28,874 bases of DNA from Archaeoglobus_B sp964471215 (GTDB lineage Archaea > Halobacteriota > Archaeoglobi > Archaeoglobales > Archaeoglobaceae), in assembly GCA_964471215.1 (NCBI GenBank), contig CAYYFC010000019.1, positions 1-28,874 on the forward strand, written 5' to 3'. Shown piece by piece: positions 6,745 to 14,080 of this stretch. Below the pieces are notes generated by a model. It made no database searches, was not told where the DNA came from, and worked only from the letters and a program-made list of their open reading frames with translations. Made by a program: the position numbers and the translations under genes. Each line of letters starts with the position of its first letter. The stretch's first letter is position 1.

Positions 6745-7678
6745 AATACTCATGGAGATCCAGTACAACTTTCCAATAACGGAAACACCATTTACCGATT
6801 TAGCTGAAAGATTAAACATTGAGGAGGAAGAATTCTTAAAAAAACTCAGAATTTTGAAGCTCAAAGGTGTTATAAAGAGAATTGGCGCAAATATAAATTA
6901 CAGGGCATTCAAAAAGATAAGAAGGGCATGTCTGATAGCGTTTGCATGCGATGAAGATGACGTGCTTAAAATAGCAAAAGCGATAAACGATTCTTTCAGC
7001 GATCTGAGTCTCAAGCATAACTACTGGAGAGATCACGAGAAGTACAAGATATGGTTCACCGTAAAGGCAAAAAGTATTCAGGAAATTTCAAAAAAAGTCG
7101 AGGAAATAGCTGAAAAGTTTAAGATCAGGGAATACCTGATTCTACCCAGCAAGAGAGTATACAGAATGGACGTAAAGTACGATCTGTTCAGAGGGATATC
7201 ATGGAGTAACAGGCTGATTGAGAAGGATAGGGTTTCGTCCGTGGACGATCTGGGACTGGATCAGGATCTCCTAATCTCCCTTCAGGATATACCGATAAAG
7301 AAAAGACCGTTTAAGGATTTTGGTAACGAGGCTGAAATAGTCGATCTGATAAGAGAACTCATAAGGAAGGGTATCTTCAGGGATTTCTACGCCGTTTTGA
7401 ATGAAATAAAGATCGGATTTAAGGAAAATGGGATGAATTTAGTTCAAACTGACGATCCCAAGACCTTGGCATTAAAACTCATAAAATTTCCGCAGATAAC
7501 ACATCTTGTCGAAAGGCATGCCCCCGATGACTGGAAATATCCACTTTACTTCATGATACATGCAACCGATAGGAGTAAAATAGAAGAAGTTGTCAATACG
7601 ATATCGGAGGAGCTAGAGATAAAAATCAAGACTATATACAGCAAGATGGATCTAAAGAAGTACAGATCTCCTTCTTAG
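6722..7678 (+). CDS. ahbAB: Siroheme decarboxylase, AhbA and AhbB fused
   Basis: 318 residues consisting of two tandem Lrp/AsnC-like halves (about 1-160 and 165-318). In the siroheme-dependent heme pathway AhbA and AhbB jointly decarboxylate siroheme at C12 and C18 to didecarboxysiroheme. The first half begins with a winged-helix-like segment (ILMEIQYNFPITETPFTDLAERL) and carries LKHNYWRDHEKYKIWFTVKA, which matches the HNYxR...WFT motif. The second half has ITHLVERHAPDDWKYPLYFMIHA, the position of the SHxYxR...WPYxxFxMIH motif of AhbB, although here the first part reads THLVER. It overlaps the upstream dehydrogenase gene by 23 bases, so translation is coupled. At its end it overlaps the convergent btuC-like gene by 27 bases. 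Confidence 0.87.
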   Translation: MLGEFNSRILMEIQYNFPITETPFTDLAERLNIEEEEFLKKLRILKLKGVIKRIGANINYRAFKKIRRACLIAFACDEDDVLKIAKAINDSFSDLSLKHNYWRDHEKYKIWFTVKAKSIQEISKKVEEIAEKFKIREYLILPSKRVYRMDVKYDLFRGISWSNRLIEKDRVSSVDDLGLDQDLLISLQDIPIKKRPFKDFGNEAEIVDLIRELIRKGIFRDFYAVLNEIKIGFKENGMNLVQTDDPKTLALKLIKFPQITHLVERHAPDDWKYPLYFMIHATDRSKIEEVVNTISEELEIKIKTIYSKMDLKKYRSPS

Positions 7679-8671
7679 GAGGTATAAGAAGAAGGGGCCT
7701 CCGCAAAGCATCGTTATTATGCCTACTGGAATGTTTCCGAGAACTGTTCTCGATAAAGTGTCCATCCAGATCAGAAAGATCGAACCTATCATCATCGATA
7801 CCGGTATGAGTATCCTGTGATCGTCTCCAACTAGAATCCTTGAGATATGGGGTATCATCAAGCCAACAAATCCTATCAAGCCTACAAACGATACAGATAC
7901 AGCTGTTATCAGTGTTGAAATTATCAGAAGGAAATTTCTAACCCTTTTTACTTCGACTCCGATGTAATGGGCGGATTCCTCCCCTAGCAGAATTGCGTTG
8001 AGCTCCTTTGAAAAAGAAAGGGATAGAAGTACACCGAGGAGAACGGGTAAGAATGATATTTTAATGCTTAGCCAGTCAACACCTCCGAAGCATCCTATAA
8101 GCCATGTCGTTATTAGATAAGCTCTAGTCTTTATCAGCATAAGCCATTCGAGTGCGTAAAGGAAGAAGTTTACGGCAATACCTGCAAGAAGAAGTGATTC
8201 CGTTGTAACTACACCTCTAATCCTTGCAAGGCTGTAGACCAGGAAAACGACGAGTAAGGATGTTAAAAATGCCGATGCGGATACGGCGTACATGTTAAAA
8301 GAGAATATAAACCCTATTATGGCACCCAGACCGGCACCGGACGAAATTCCCAGTACGTATGGTTCTGCCATGGGATTTCTGAATATCGCCTGCATTACAA
8401 CTCCCGCTGTTGAAAGAGCCGAACCGACTATGGCGCACATAAGAACCCTGGGAATTCTTATGTTTATTATTATCTTTTCGTTCAGATCGAGTTCGTTTCC
8501 GCTAACTGCATCCAGAACTGCACTTAAAGCAGTCCTTGGATGTATAGGCACAGAGCCCAAAAGCGGTGTTATGGCTATGGTGACGGCTAGTATCGAGAAC
8601 AGGATAACTATAAACCTTCTCTCTCTCAAATACCTCTGGATGTATAAATCTCGCAAGCTGTTCGAGTGCAT
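7652..8671 (-). CDS. btuC: BtuC/FecCD-family ABC transporter permease
   Basis: 339 residues, predicted 9-10 transmembrane helices, the usual length for the BtuC/FecD permeases that import cobalamin, heme or ferric siderophores. Landmarks are TPLLGSVPI after the first helix, RIPRVLMCAIVGSALSTAGVVMQAIFRNPMAEPYVLGISSGAGLGA, and LMIPHISRILVGDDHR in the loop that contacts the ATPase. The ATG at 8671 has AGGT upstream, but the gene then overlaps the end of the btuF frame by 170 bases, which is unusual. No ATPase (BtuD) follows, because the next gene is convergent; the energising subunit must be elsewhere. Cobalamin is the favoured substrate, from the BtuF partner and the DUF4430 neighbours. Base composition is normal for the window, unlike most of btuF. 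Confidence 0.88.
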   Translation of the reverse strand: MHSNSLRDLYIQRYLRERRFIVILFSILAVTIAITPLLGSVPIHPRTALSAVLDAVSGNELDLNEKIIINIRIPRVLMCAIVGSALSTAGVVMQAIFRNPMAEPYVLGISSGAGLGAIIGFIFSFNMYAVSASAFLTSLLVVFLVYSLARIRGVVTTESLLLAGIAVNFFLYALEWLMLIKTRAYLITTWLIGCFGGVDWLSIKISFLPVLLGVLLSLSFSKELNAILLGEESAHYIGVEVKRVRNFLLIISTLITAVSVSFVGLIGFVGLMIPHISRILVGDDHRILIPVSMMIGSIFLIWMDTLSRTVLGNIPVGIITMLCGGPFFLYLLRRRSVLL

Positions 8672-9566
8672 AAACCAACCTGTAAGATGGTCTTGAGATA
8701 ATATCTACATCGATTACATAAACCCTATTGTTTTTTACAGCTTTAAGATCCCTTATTTTAATAACCCATTCATATAATATATTTCTACCTTTTGACATAC
8801 CTGTTCCACTGCTTACTATAATTATATCAGGATTCAACCTCAATAAATCTTCTAAACTTATAACAACCCATCCTTCATCCTTTATTGCATTTTCACCTCC
8901 AGCCAGTTCTATTATTTCATCAATAAAGGTATTATTACCACTAACCCATATTGGATCGTTCCAAATTATGTGAATAACTTTAGGCCTTGTTTTTATATTT
9001 TTAATTTTATTTTTTATATTGTTAATTTTGTTTTTCATAAATTCTATGAGTTTTGTCGCATTTTCCTCGGCGTTACAAACCTTACCAATTATGTATATAT
9101 CTCTCATGATATCTTCCAAATTTCTTGGATTTAGGCATATAACGGGAATTCCAAATTTCTTTATGGCGTTAACGACCTGTATTCCGTTTCCATAGCTTGC
9201 TATAACCAGATCTGGATTTAATGCGATAACCTTCTCCACATCAACTGTTGTATAACCACCAATCGACTGTATTTCTCCTCTTTCTCTCTTTTTTATAACC
9301 TCTGGTGGATAGTTACAGTAATCGGTGACACCAACAACTCTATCACCTAAACCAAGTGCAAAGAGTATTTCTGTATTTGAAGGTGCTAAAGATACTATTC
9401 TTTTTGGATACTTCTTTACGGTAACATTAAATCCAAAATCATCTATTACTGTTATTTTATCATCATATTCGTATATATATGTTTTAGTACTCTTTTTTTC
9501 AGGAGCGATGCATCCAAAAATCAATAATATAATTAACAATACTGGAATAATCTTGATCCTATTCAT
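8502..9566 (-). CDS. btuF: BtuF-type corrinoid-binding lipoprotein of an ABC importer
   Basis: 354 residues. Residues 1-19 are a lipoprotein signal ending in the lipobox LIFGC, so the mature protein is tethered by C19. KRIVSLAPSNTEILFALGLGDRVVGVTDYCNYPPEV is the family's lobe-1 signature, close to BtuF of cobalamin importers, and VIALNPDLVIA, ENAIKDEGW and RPSYRLVYALEQLARFIHPEVF follow as expected. BtuF proteins normally end at about IHPEVF. Here the frame runs on for about 43 histidine- and cysteine-containing residues through the start of btuC, with no family resemblance, so the natural stop may have been lost. The start overlaps the upstream gene's stop as ATGA. Most of the gene is AT-rich, but its 3' end has the composition of btuC. 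Confidence 0.88.
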   Translation of the reverse strand: MNRIKIIPVLLIILLIFGCIAPEKKSTKTYIYEYDDKITVIDDFGFNVTVKKYPKRIVSLAPSNTEILFALGLGDRVVGVTDYCNYPPEVIKKRERGEIQSIGGYTTVDVEKVIALNPDLVIASYGNGIQVVNAIKKFGIPVICLNPRNLEDIMRDIYIIGKVCNAEENATKLIEFMKNKINNIKNKIKNIKTRPKVIHIIWNDPIWVSGNNTFIDEIIELAGGENAIKDEGWVVISLEDLLRLNPDIIIVSSGTGMSKGRNILYEWVIKIRDLKAVKNNRVYVIDVDIISRPSYRLVYALEQLARFIHPEVFEREKVYSYPVLDTSRHHSHNTAFGLCAYTSKDCFKCSSGCS

Positions 9567-11848
9567 ACTCTCCTCAATAATATAACAATGATTATAGCCA
9601 ACACTAGATTAATTATGATAAACCCCGGTATTCTTCTTTTAAGCTCAATAGTTTCAGTTATTAATGGTGTTACTAGGATTGTGCTTGTAGGTGTTGCAGT
9701 TTTTATAGGTGTTTGGGTTTCCTTGGTAATAACCGGTGTAACCTTGGTAACATACTCCTTTACTGAAATGTTTAACTTTAACATTTTAATTGGATGTGGT
9801 TTCCCCAATAAAGCCATGATAGCGCATGAGGTCATATAAATTGGATTTGAAACTGTATACTTTGTATACTTAAAGTAACCATCCTTACTCTGTAAGCTTA
9901 AGAGATGTTCCACTACACTTGTATTATTTTTCTTCCAATCTAAGGGATTTATACCTGCAGAAACCAATGCTTGGATTGTCCAAGAATCACTTGCAGAATT
10001 ACTTGCAGATTTTCCAAAAAATTTCATTCCACCATCATTACATTGACCAGTCTTAAGATATTTTAGAGCTTTAACTATCACCGGATCATCTCTATCTATT
10101 CCATAAGCTATTAATGCCTGAATAGCCGCTGCTGTGTCATCATAATCACTTGGTTCACCAACAGCCCAAGCAAATCCGCCATCATAATTCTGTTGACTCA
10201 TAAGCCATCTCACAGATTTTGATACGTTTTCTCCACAAGCTTTTAAAGCTAAAATTCCCCAAATTGTTGTATAGATGTAATCGCCAATTTGACCGTTTGG
10301 CTTCTTCTTCTTTTTTAACTCATCAACGAAGTTTATTCCATTAAAATTATAGGGATTTTCACCTATTGCAATAAGAGTTAGAATTGTTCTCTCAAAATCG
10401 GAGGTTCCCATTTTTTTAATTATACTTTTATTTAGATTCTCTTTTAAATAATCTATCGGATTTTTTCCATTTTTTGTCCAATTATATGGGTTTTCTCCAG
10501 CACATATTAAAGCCATTAAAACCCATGATGTATTTACTATACCTCCAAATCCACCGTCATCTTCCTGTATAGATTTAAGGTATTTTAAAGCTTTAGTTAT
10601 TACCGGATGATTTGGTTTGAGTGGGAAATTTTTCCACTTAAGAACTATTGCAAAAGTACTAAAATTTGAGATATTAGCACAGTAGAAGTAATAACTTTCA
10701 TTTTCTTCTGTCATATTTGTTGGTAGATCAATCCAAGTTTCATCAACTCTTTTCATTAAAACGACTTGCGATGGTGTTGCATTATGAGCCTTAATCCAAT
10801 CTTTTGAAACCTTAAACGTTATGGTCCCACTTACTGTTTTATTCGATCTAATCTCAAAACAATCCAAAACATAACCGTATATAACACCTTTTGGCTTTGA
10901 TTTTAAAATCTCAATATGAACATTCTCATTTGATCTTAAATTCAAAGCAGTTATGTTTGCTATCTTTTCTGGAACACTTATAGTTATATTTCCTCTAAAC
11001 GAGATTGTTATGGATTTGTTCGTCTCGTTTACAATGATCTGCTGAGTAGGAGTTGGGGTTACAACAACAGTTGGGGTTACAACAACTCCACCCCCACCAC
11101 CTCCACCCCTACCTCTAACTACTTCTCTTTCACTCGGCAAGCTCCAAGGCATGCTTGGACTTACGTAGATGTCAAAAGACCAATCATCGTAGATCTTTAT
11201 CTTAATCTTATAAGGGGAAGTTCTGGGAGTTTCGCTCATACCTCTTGAGAAGTACCAAATCAAGGTATCTCCAGTACTCAAGTTGTACTGCTCAGCTGAA
11301 ACCATTGGTATATCCCCGTTTACCTGATACATCCAACCTGAAGTAGGGCCAAGAGATTTTTCGCAAATTCCACCTATGCATTTGACGTATAAGCCGTAAG
11401 AAAACTTCTTAATGATGACGCTAAAGCCTTTCACTTTAGATGCCTTAATTAAAGCACCTAAAGCAGTTCTATACTTAACGGTAGTAGTGCTACCGTCTTC
11501 GAGTGTTATGCTCACAGTCCCAGATGGAAGATAATACTCACCGTATTCAGTTGGCGGTGGTGGAGATGGTGTGGGTTTACGAATTTCTACAACTTTAACA
11601 GCTCTTTCATCTCCAGCTATCGCTTCAATTAGTAGTTTACCAGCTACTTGAGGTGTAAAAGTCGCATTGCCATATGCATAGATAGGCGTTCCATTGTTTA
11701 TCCTTAAGATTATTAGAGCAGGTTTATCGGTTGATATCTCAAGTTTATGCCCAACAATGTAATCACCTTCCACGTTAATTGTAAGTGCCTGTGACACCTG
11801 AAGTATTGATAAAAAAAGCAACAGTATTAGCAGAATTTTCAATCTCAT
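9563..11848 (-). CDS. Surface-anchored intrinsic factor/transcobalamin-like protein (DUF4430 + alpha-toroid + PGF-CTERM)
   Basis: 761 residues, a secreted multidomain protein. Order: signal peptide (1-21); a beta domain (about 22-92); a proline-rich hinge; DUF4430 (about 105-205) with CIGGIC, SGWMYQVNGDIP and LIWYFSRG; a glycine- and threonine-rich linker (about 245-270); a PGF-pre-PGF-type domain (about 275-405); alpha/alpha-toroid repeats of the prenyltransferase type (about 415-690) with repeated QxxDGGF elements; a threonine-rich stalk; and IPGF followed by a hydrophobic helix and RRV, an archaeosortase PGF-CTERM signal. DUF4430 and the toroid are the two folds that clasp cobalamin in human intrinsic factor and transcobalamin, here in reversed order. 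With btuF and btuC downstream, corrinoid capture at the cell surface is the favoured role (inference). The start at 11848 is fixed by the ATGA overlap with the upstream stop and GAGGTG upstream. Confidence 0.85.
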   Translation of the reverse strand: MRLKILLILLLFLSILQVSQALTINVEGDYIVGHKLEISTDKPALIILRINNGTPIYAYGNATFTPQVAGKLLIEAIAGDERAVKVVEIRKPTPSPPPPTEYGEYYLPSGTVSITLEDGSTTTVKYRTALGALIKASKVKGFSVIIKKFSYGLYVKCIGGICEKSLGPTSGWMYQVNGDIPMVSAEQYNLSTGDTLIWYFSRGMSETPRTSPYKIKIKIYDDWSFDIYVSPSMPWSLPSEREVVRGRGGGGGGGVVVTPTVVVTPTPTQQIIVNETNKSITISFRGNITISVPEKIANITALNLRSNENVHIEILKSKPKGVIYGYVLDCFEIRSNKTVSGTITFKVSKDWIKAHNATPSQVVLMKRVDETWIDLPTNMTEENESYYFYCANISNFSTFAIVLKWKNFPLKPNHPVITKALKYLKSIQEDDGGFGGIVNTSWVLMALICAGENPYNWTKNGKNPIDYLKENLNKSIIKKMGTSDFERTILTLIAIGENPYNFNGINFVDELKKKKKPNGQIGDYIYTTIWGILALKACGENVSKSVRWLMSQQNYDGGFAWAVGEPSDYDDTAAAIQALIAYGIDRDDPVIVKALKYLKTGQCNDGGMKFFGKSASNSASDSWTIQALVSAGINPLDWKKNNTSVVEHLLSLQSKDGYFKYTKYTVSNPIYMTSCAIMALLGKPHPIKMLKLNISVKEYVTKVTPVITKETQTPIKTATPTSTILVTPLITETIELKRRIPGFIIINLVLAIIIVILLRRV

Positions 11849-13686
11849 CACGACACCTCGCAATTAACTGCTCCAAACCAATCTATTAACCTATTTGGAT
11901 ATTCACTTAACTCGTAAATTCCAGCGTATAGCTTATACGTTCCAACTGTATTCCTCTGTGGTATGTGTATTAAAACAGGAACTTCCAAGCTCTCACCAGC
12001 TTTTAAATAGAACGTTGAAATTCCAGCAATGTAATCACCGTTGTCGTTTAATCCACTTATAACAACTACAAACCAATCACTTGCATATGCTGTTACATTA
12101 ATGTAAGCGGTAGCATTTCCACCTAATTTTCCACTAGTTACTGTAAAATTCAAAATCTTAATAGGTTTTTCTACGTTAACTCTTATCTTTATAACATAAT
12201 CTGAATCCGCAGGAGTTGATGGTTTCCAAGTATTTGGATCATAGCAACCGTAATACCAAAATATTAAGTCCTGATCTTTAAGTATATATTTATCCGCACT
12301 AACATCTGGAATTTTATCATCTGGATAATTCACCCAATATAACCAGCCACATAACCCTTGTGGATTTATTCCAGCAATTGATTCAACATAGAGACCCCAT
12401 GGAGTTTTTGTAACATTTACCGTAAAGTTACCATTAGTTGATGCTTCAATTAAGGCATATAAAGCTGAAATACCACTAATAGTTACATTACTACCATCCT
12501 TTAATGTTATATTTTTATCCTGAGATATTAATGTAAGTTCTCCTTCCCAAATTATTGAGAAATTACCAAAACAATACAGATTTCCGTCATCAGCACCTAT
12601 AAAGAGTTTATTGTTCCAAATAAATGGCGAAGACATTATATTGTAATATCTACCTTCGGGAGGTATAAGTGTGTAATTCCATAGTAATCTGCCATCAGTT
12701 ATGTTTAAAGCATAAATAGTTCCATAAGGCACATTTGTGGCAAAATAGACGACTTTACCACCAACTGCTGGAGAAGAATCTATTTTTCCATTAGCTTTAA
12801 ATCTCCAGATTTCAGCTCCATTAAAAGCATTAAGACAATAAAGATAACCATCTTTAGAGCCGACAAAAACTCTATCATAAGCTACAGCAGGTGTTGAAAT
12901 AGTTCCATTTATATTCTTACTCCAAACTTCATTATGAGTAGTTATATTCACAGCGTAAATTTTTTGTTTTGTTGTAAAATATGCATTACCGTATGCTATT
13001 GTTATTGAACTCATAATCATACTATCAACTGTAAAATTCCAAAGAATTACACCACTTTCGTTTATACATACAAGAGCATTAATTCCAGAGTAATTTCCTG
13101 CAAATAGTATCAAACCATTGTATACTGAAGGCGATGTATAATAACTCACAACACCTTCAGTTGTAATTCGCCACTTAATATTACCATTTAAGTCTAAAGA
13201 CCATAGAGTACCATTTGAAAAAGTCATGACATATATCGTATCGTTGTATATCAATGGAGATGATGCTATACCCCACCAACTCGGATTATCTTCAAGTGTT
13301 ATATTCCATAGCTCATCACCATTAGTTGCATTAAAACAGTGAAGTCTACCATGTATATCACCAACAAAAACTAAATTATTGTAAACAGTTGGTGTTGAAA
13401 CTCCCTCAATACTTACATTCCAAATCTCAGTTCCATTCTTTGCATGAAGACATGAAAACTTCGATTTTTCACCATACCATGAACCATACCAACTTATAAC
13501 ATAAACTCTTCCATCTTTTACAACTGGTGATGAATCTACAAGTCCACCAATTTTACTTTTCCAAACTAAATCAGTACCATTTATAGCTGTAAAATTTCCA
13601 GTCCTCTGCATATCACCATGAAAAGTCCAAGCATTTGCTGTCGATATTAAGCATAAAACTATTACACTAATCAGTATCAGTCTCAT
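11848..13686 (-). CDS. Secreted PQQ-like beta-propeller protein with DUF4430 domain
   Basis: 612 residues, first gene of the DUF4430/btuFC operon. A signal peptide (1-19, ending TANA) is followed by seven or so propeller repeats of the BamB/PQQ type (about 20-380), each with the pattern SSPVVxxGxVYV...LxAxNGxxxW. Then comes DUF4430 (about 385-490) with GDGSNVTISGISALYALIEA-like spacing, CGWLYWVN and LIFWYYG, and a C-terminal beta-sandwich (about 495-612). No membrane anchor is seen, so it is probably exported and free or bound to a partner. It carries about twenty NxS/T sequons, suggesting heavy N-glycosylation. The frame opens at a TTG at 13710, but the signal peptide begins at the ATG at 13686. 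It shares DUF4430 with the next gene, so the two may bind the same ligand or each other. AT-rich throughout. Confidence 0.85.
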   Translation of the reverse strand: MRLILISVIVLCLISTANAWTFHGDMQRTGNFTAINGTDLVWKSKIGGLVDSSPVVKDGRVYVISWYGSWYGEKSKFSCLHAKNGTEIWNVSIEGVSTPTVYNNLVFVGDIHGRLHCFNATNGDELWNITLEDNPSWWGIASSPLIYNDTIYVMTFSNGTLWSLDLNGNIKWRITTEGVVSYYTSPSVYNGLILFAGNYSGINALVCINESGVILWNFTVDSMIMSSITIAYGNAYFTTKQKIYAVNITTHNEVWSKNINGTISTPAVAYDRVFVGSKDGYLYCLNAFNGAEIWRFKANGKIDSSPAVGGKVVYFATNVPYGTIYALNITDGRLLWNYTLIPPEGRYYNIMSSPFIWNNKLFIGADDGNLYCFGNFSIIWEGELTLISQDKNITLKDGSNVTISGISALYALIEASTNGNFTVNVTKTPWGLYVESIAGINPQGLCGWLYWVNYPDDKIPDVSADKYILKDQDLIFWYYGCYDPNTWKPSTPADSDYVIKIRVNVEKPIKILNFTVTSGKLGGNATAYINVTAYASDWFVVVISGLNDNGDYIAGISTFYLKAGESLEVPVLIHIPQRNTVGTYKLYAGIYELSEYPNRLIDWFGAVNCEVS

Positions 13687-13687
13687 C

Positions 13688-13718
13688 AAATTTACTTGAT
13701 ATAATGTCAAGTATATTT
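13688..13718 (-). promoter_or_regulatory. 31-base inverted repeat in the leader of the DUF4430/btuFC operon
   Basis: AAATTTACTTGA (13688-13699) and TCAAGTATATTT (13707-13718) match as an inverted repeat at 11 of 12 positions around a 7-base spacer. It begins 2 bases upstream of the ATG at 13686 and lies just downstream of the transcription start expected from the TATA box at 13745. As DNA it is placed like a repressor operator. As RNA it would form a hairpin touching the start codon, where no ribosome site is visible. Confidence 0.6.
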
Positions 13719-13744
13719 GATTTTCGGTGATGGAACCTAAATAG

Positions 13745-13753
13745 TTATATAAA
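13745..13753 (-). promoter_or_regulatory. TATA box of the DUF4430/btuFC operon
   Basis: Read on the minus strand the element is TTTATATAA. It predicts a start of transcription near 13723 and a leader of about 37 bases containing the inverted repeat at 13688-13718. The surrounding AT-rich sequence makes the exact position uncertain. Confidence 0.5.
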
Positions 13754-13832
13754 TATATATTATAATATTTTAATTTTTACAAAAAAATAGATTCTAATAG
13801 TAATTTAAGTAAATTTGATAGTATTCTCTTAT

Positions 13833-14069
13833 TTATTCCAATACAATTTTCTCAACATAACTTATATACTTTGAAACATCTAGATCAAATTCCTTCGCAA
13901 CTATCAAAGCTACAACTTCTATTGCTAGAATATTACCAAGTTCCTCCTGTCTTTTATTTATTAACGCAATTATTTCACTTATCCCTTTATTTGTCTTTTC
14001 AGATATTTCCTTAACTATTACATTAAATATGTCTTCTTTAACTTCACTTTGTCCAAGCTCTTTAGTCAT
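13833..14069 (-). CDS. Small helical protein of unknown function
   Basis: 78 residues, predicted to be almost all alpha-helix, acidic and lysine-rich. The segment from about residue 28 (ISEIIALINKRQEELGNILAIEVVALIVAKEFDLDVSKYI) resembles the helical N-terminal region of some archaeal RPA-like proteins, which read IxxLIEEKxxEFxGLLTxxGAxxLVAKELGV. The resemblance is by eye and weak. I chose the ATG at 14069 because GTGAT stands 4 bases before it; a GTG at 14078 is also possible. It follows hypD by about a dozen bases and may share its transcript. Its DNA is clearly more AT-rich than hypD, so it belongs to the compositional island that continues leftward into btuF. No role in hydrogenase maturation is known. 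Confidence 0.7.
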   Translation of the reverse strand: MTKELGQSEVKEDIFNVIVKEISEKTNKGISEIIALINKRQEELGNILAIEVVALIVAKEFDLDVSKYISYVEKIVLE

Positions 14070-14080
14070 ATCAATCACGT

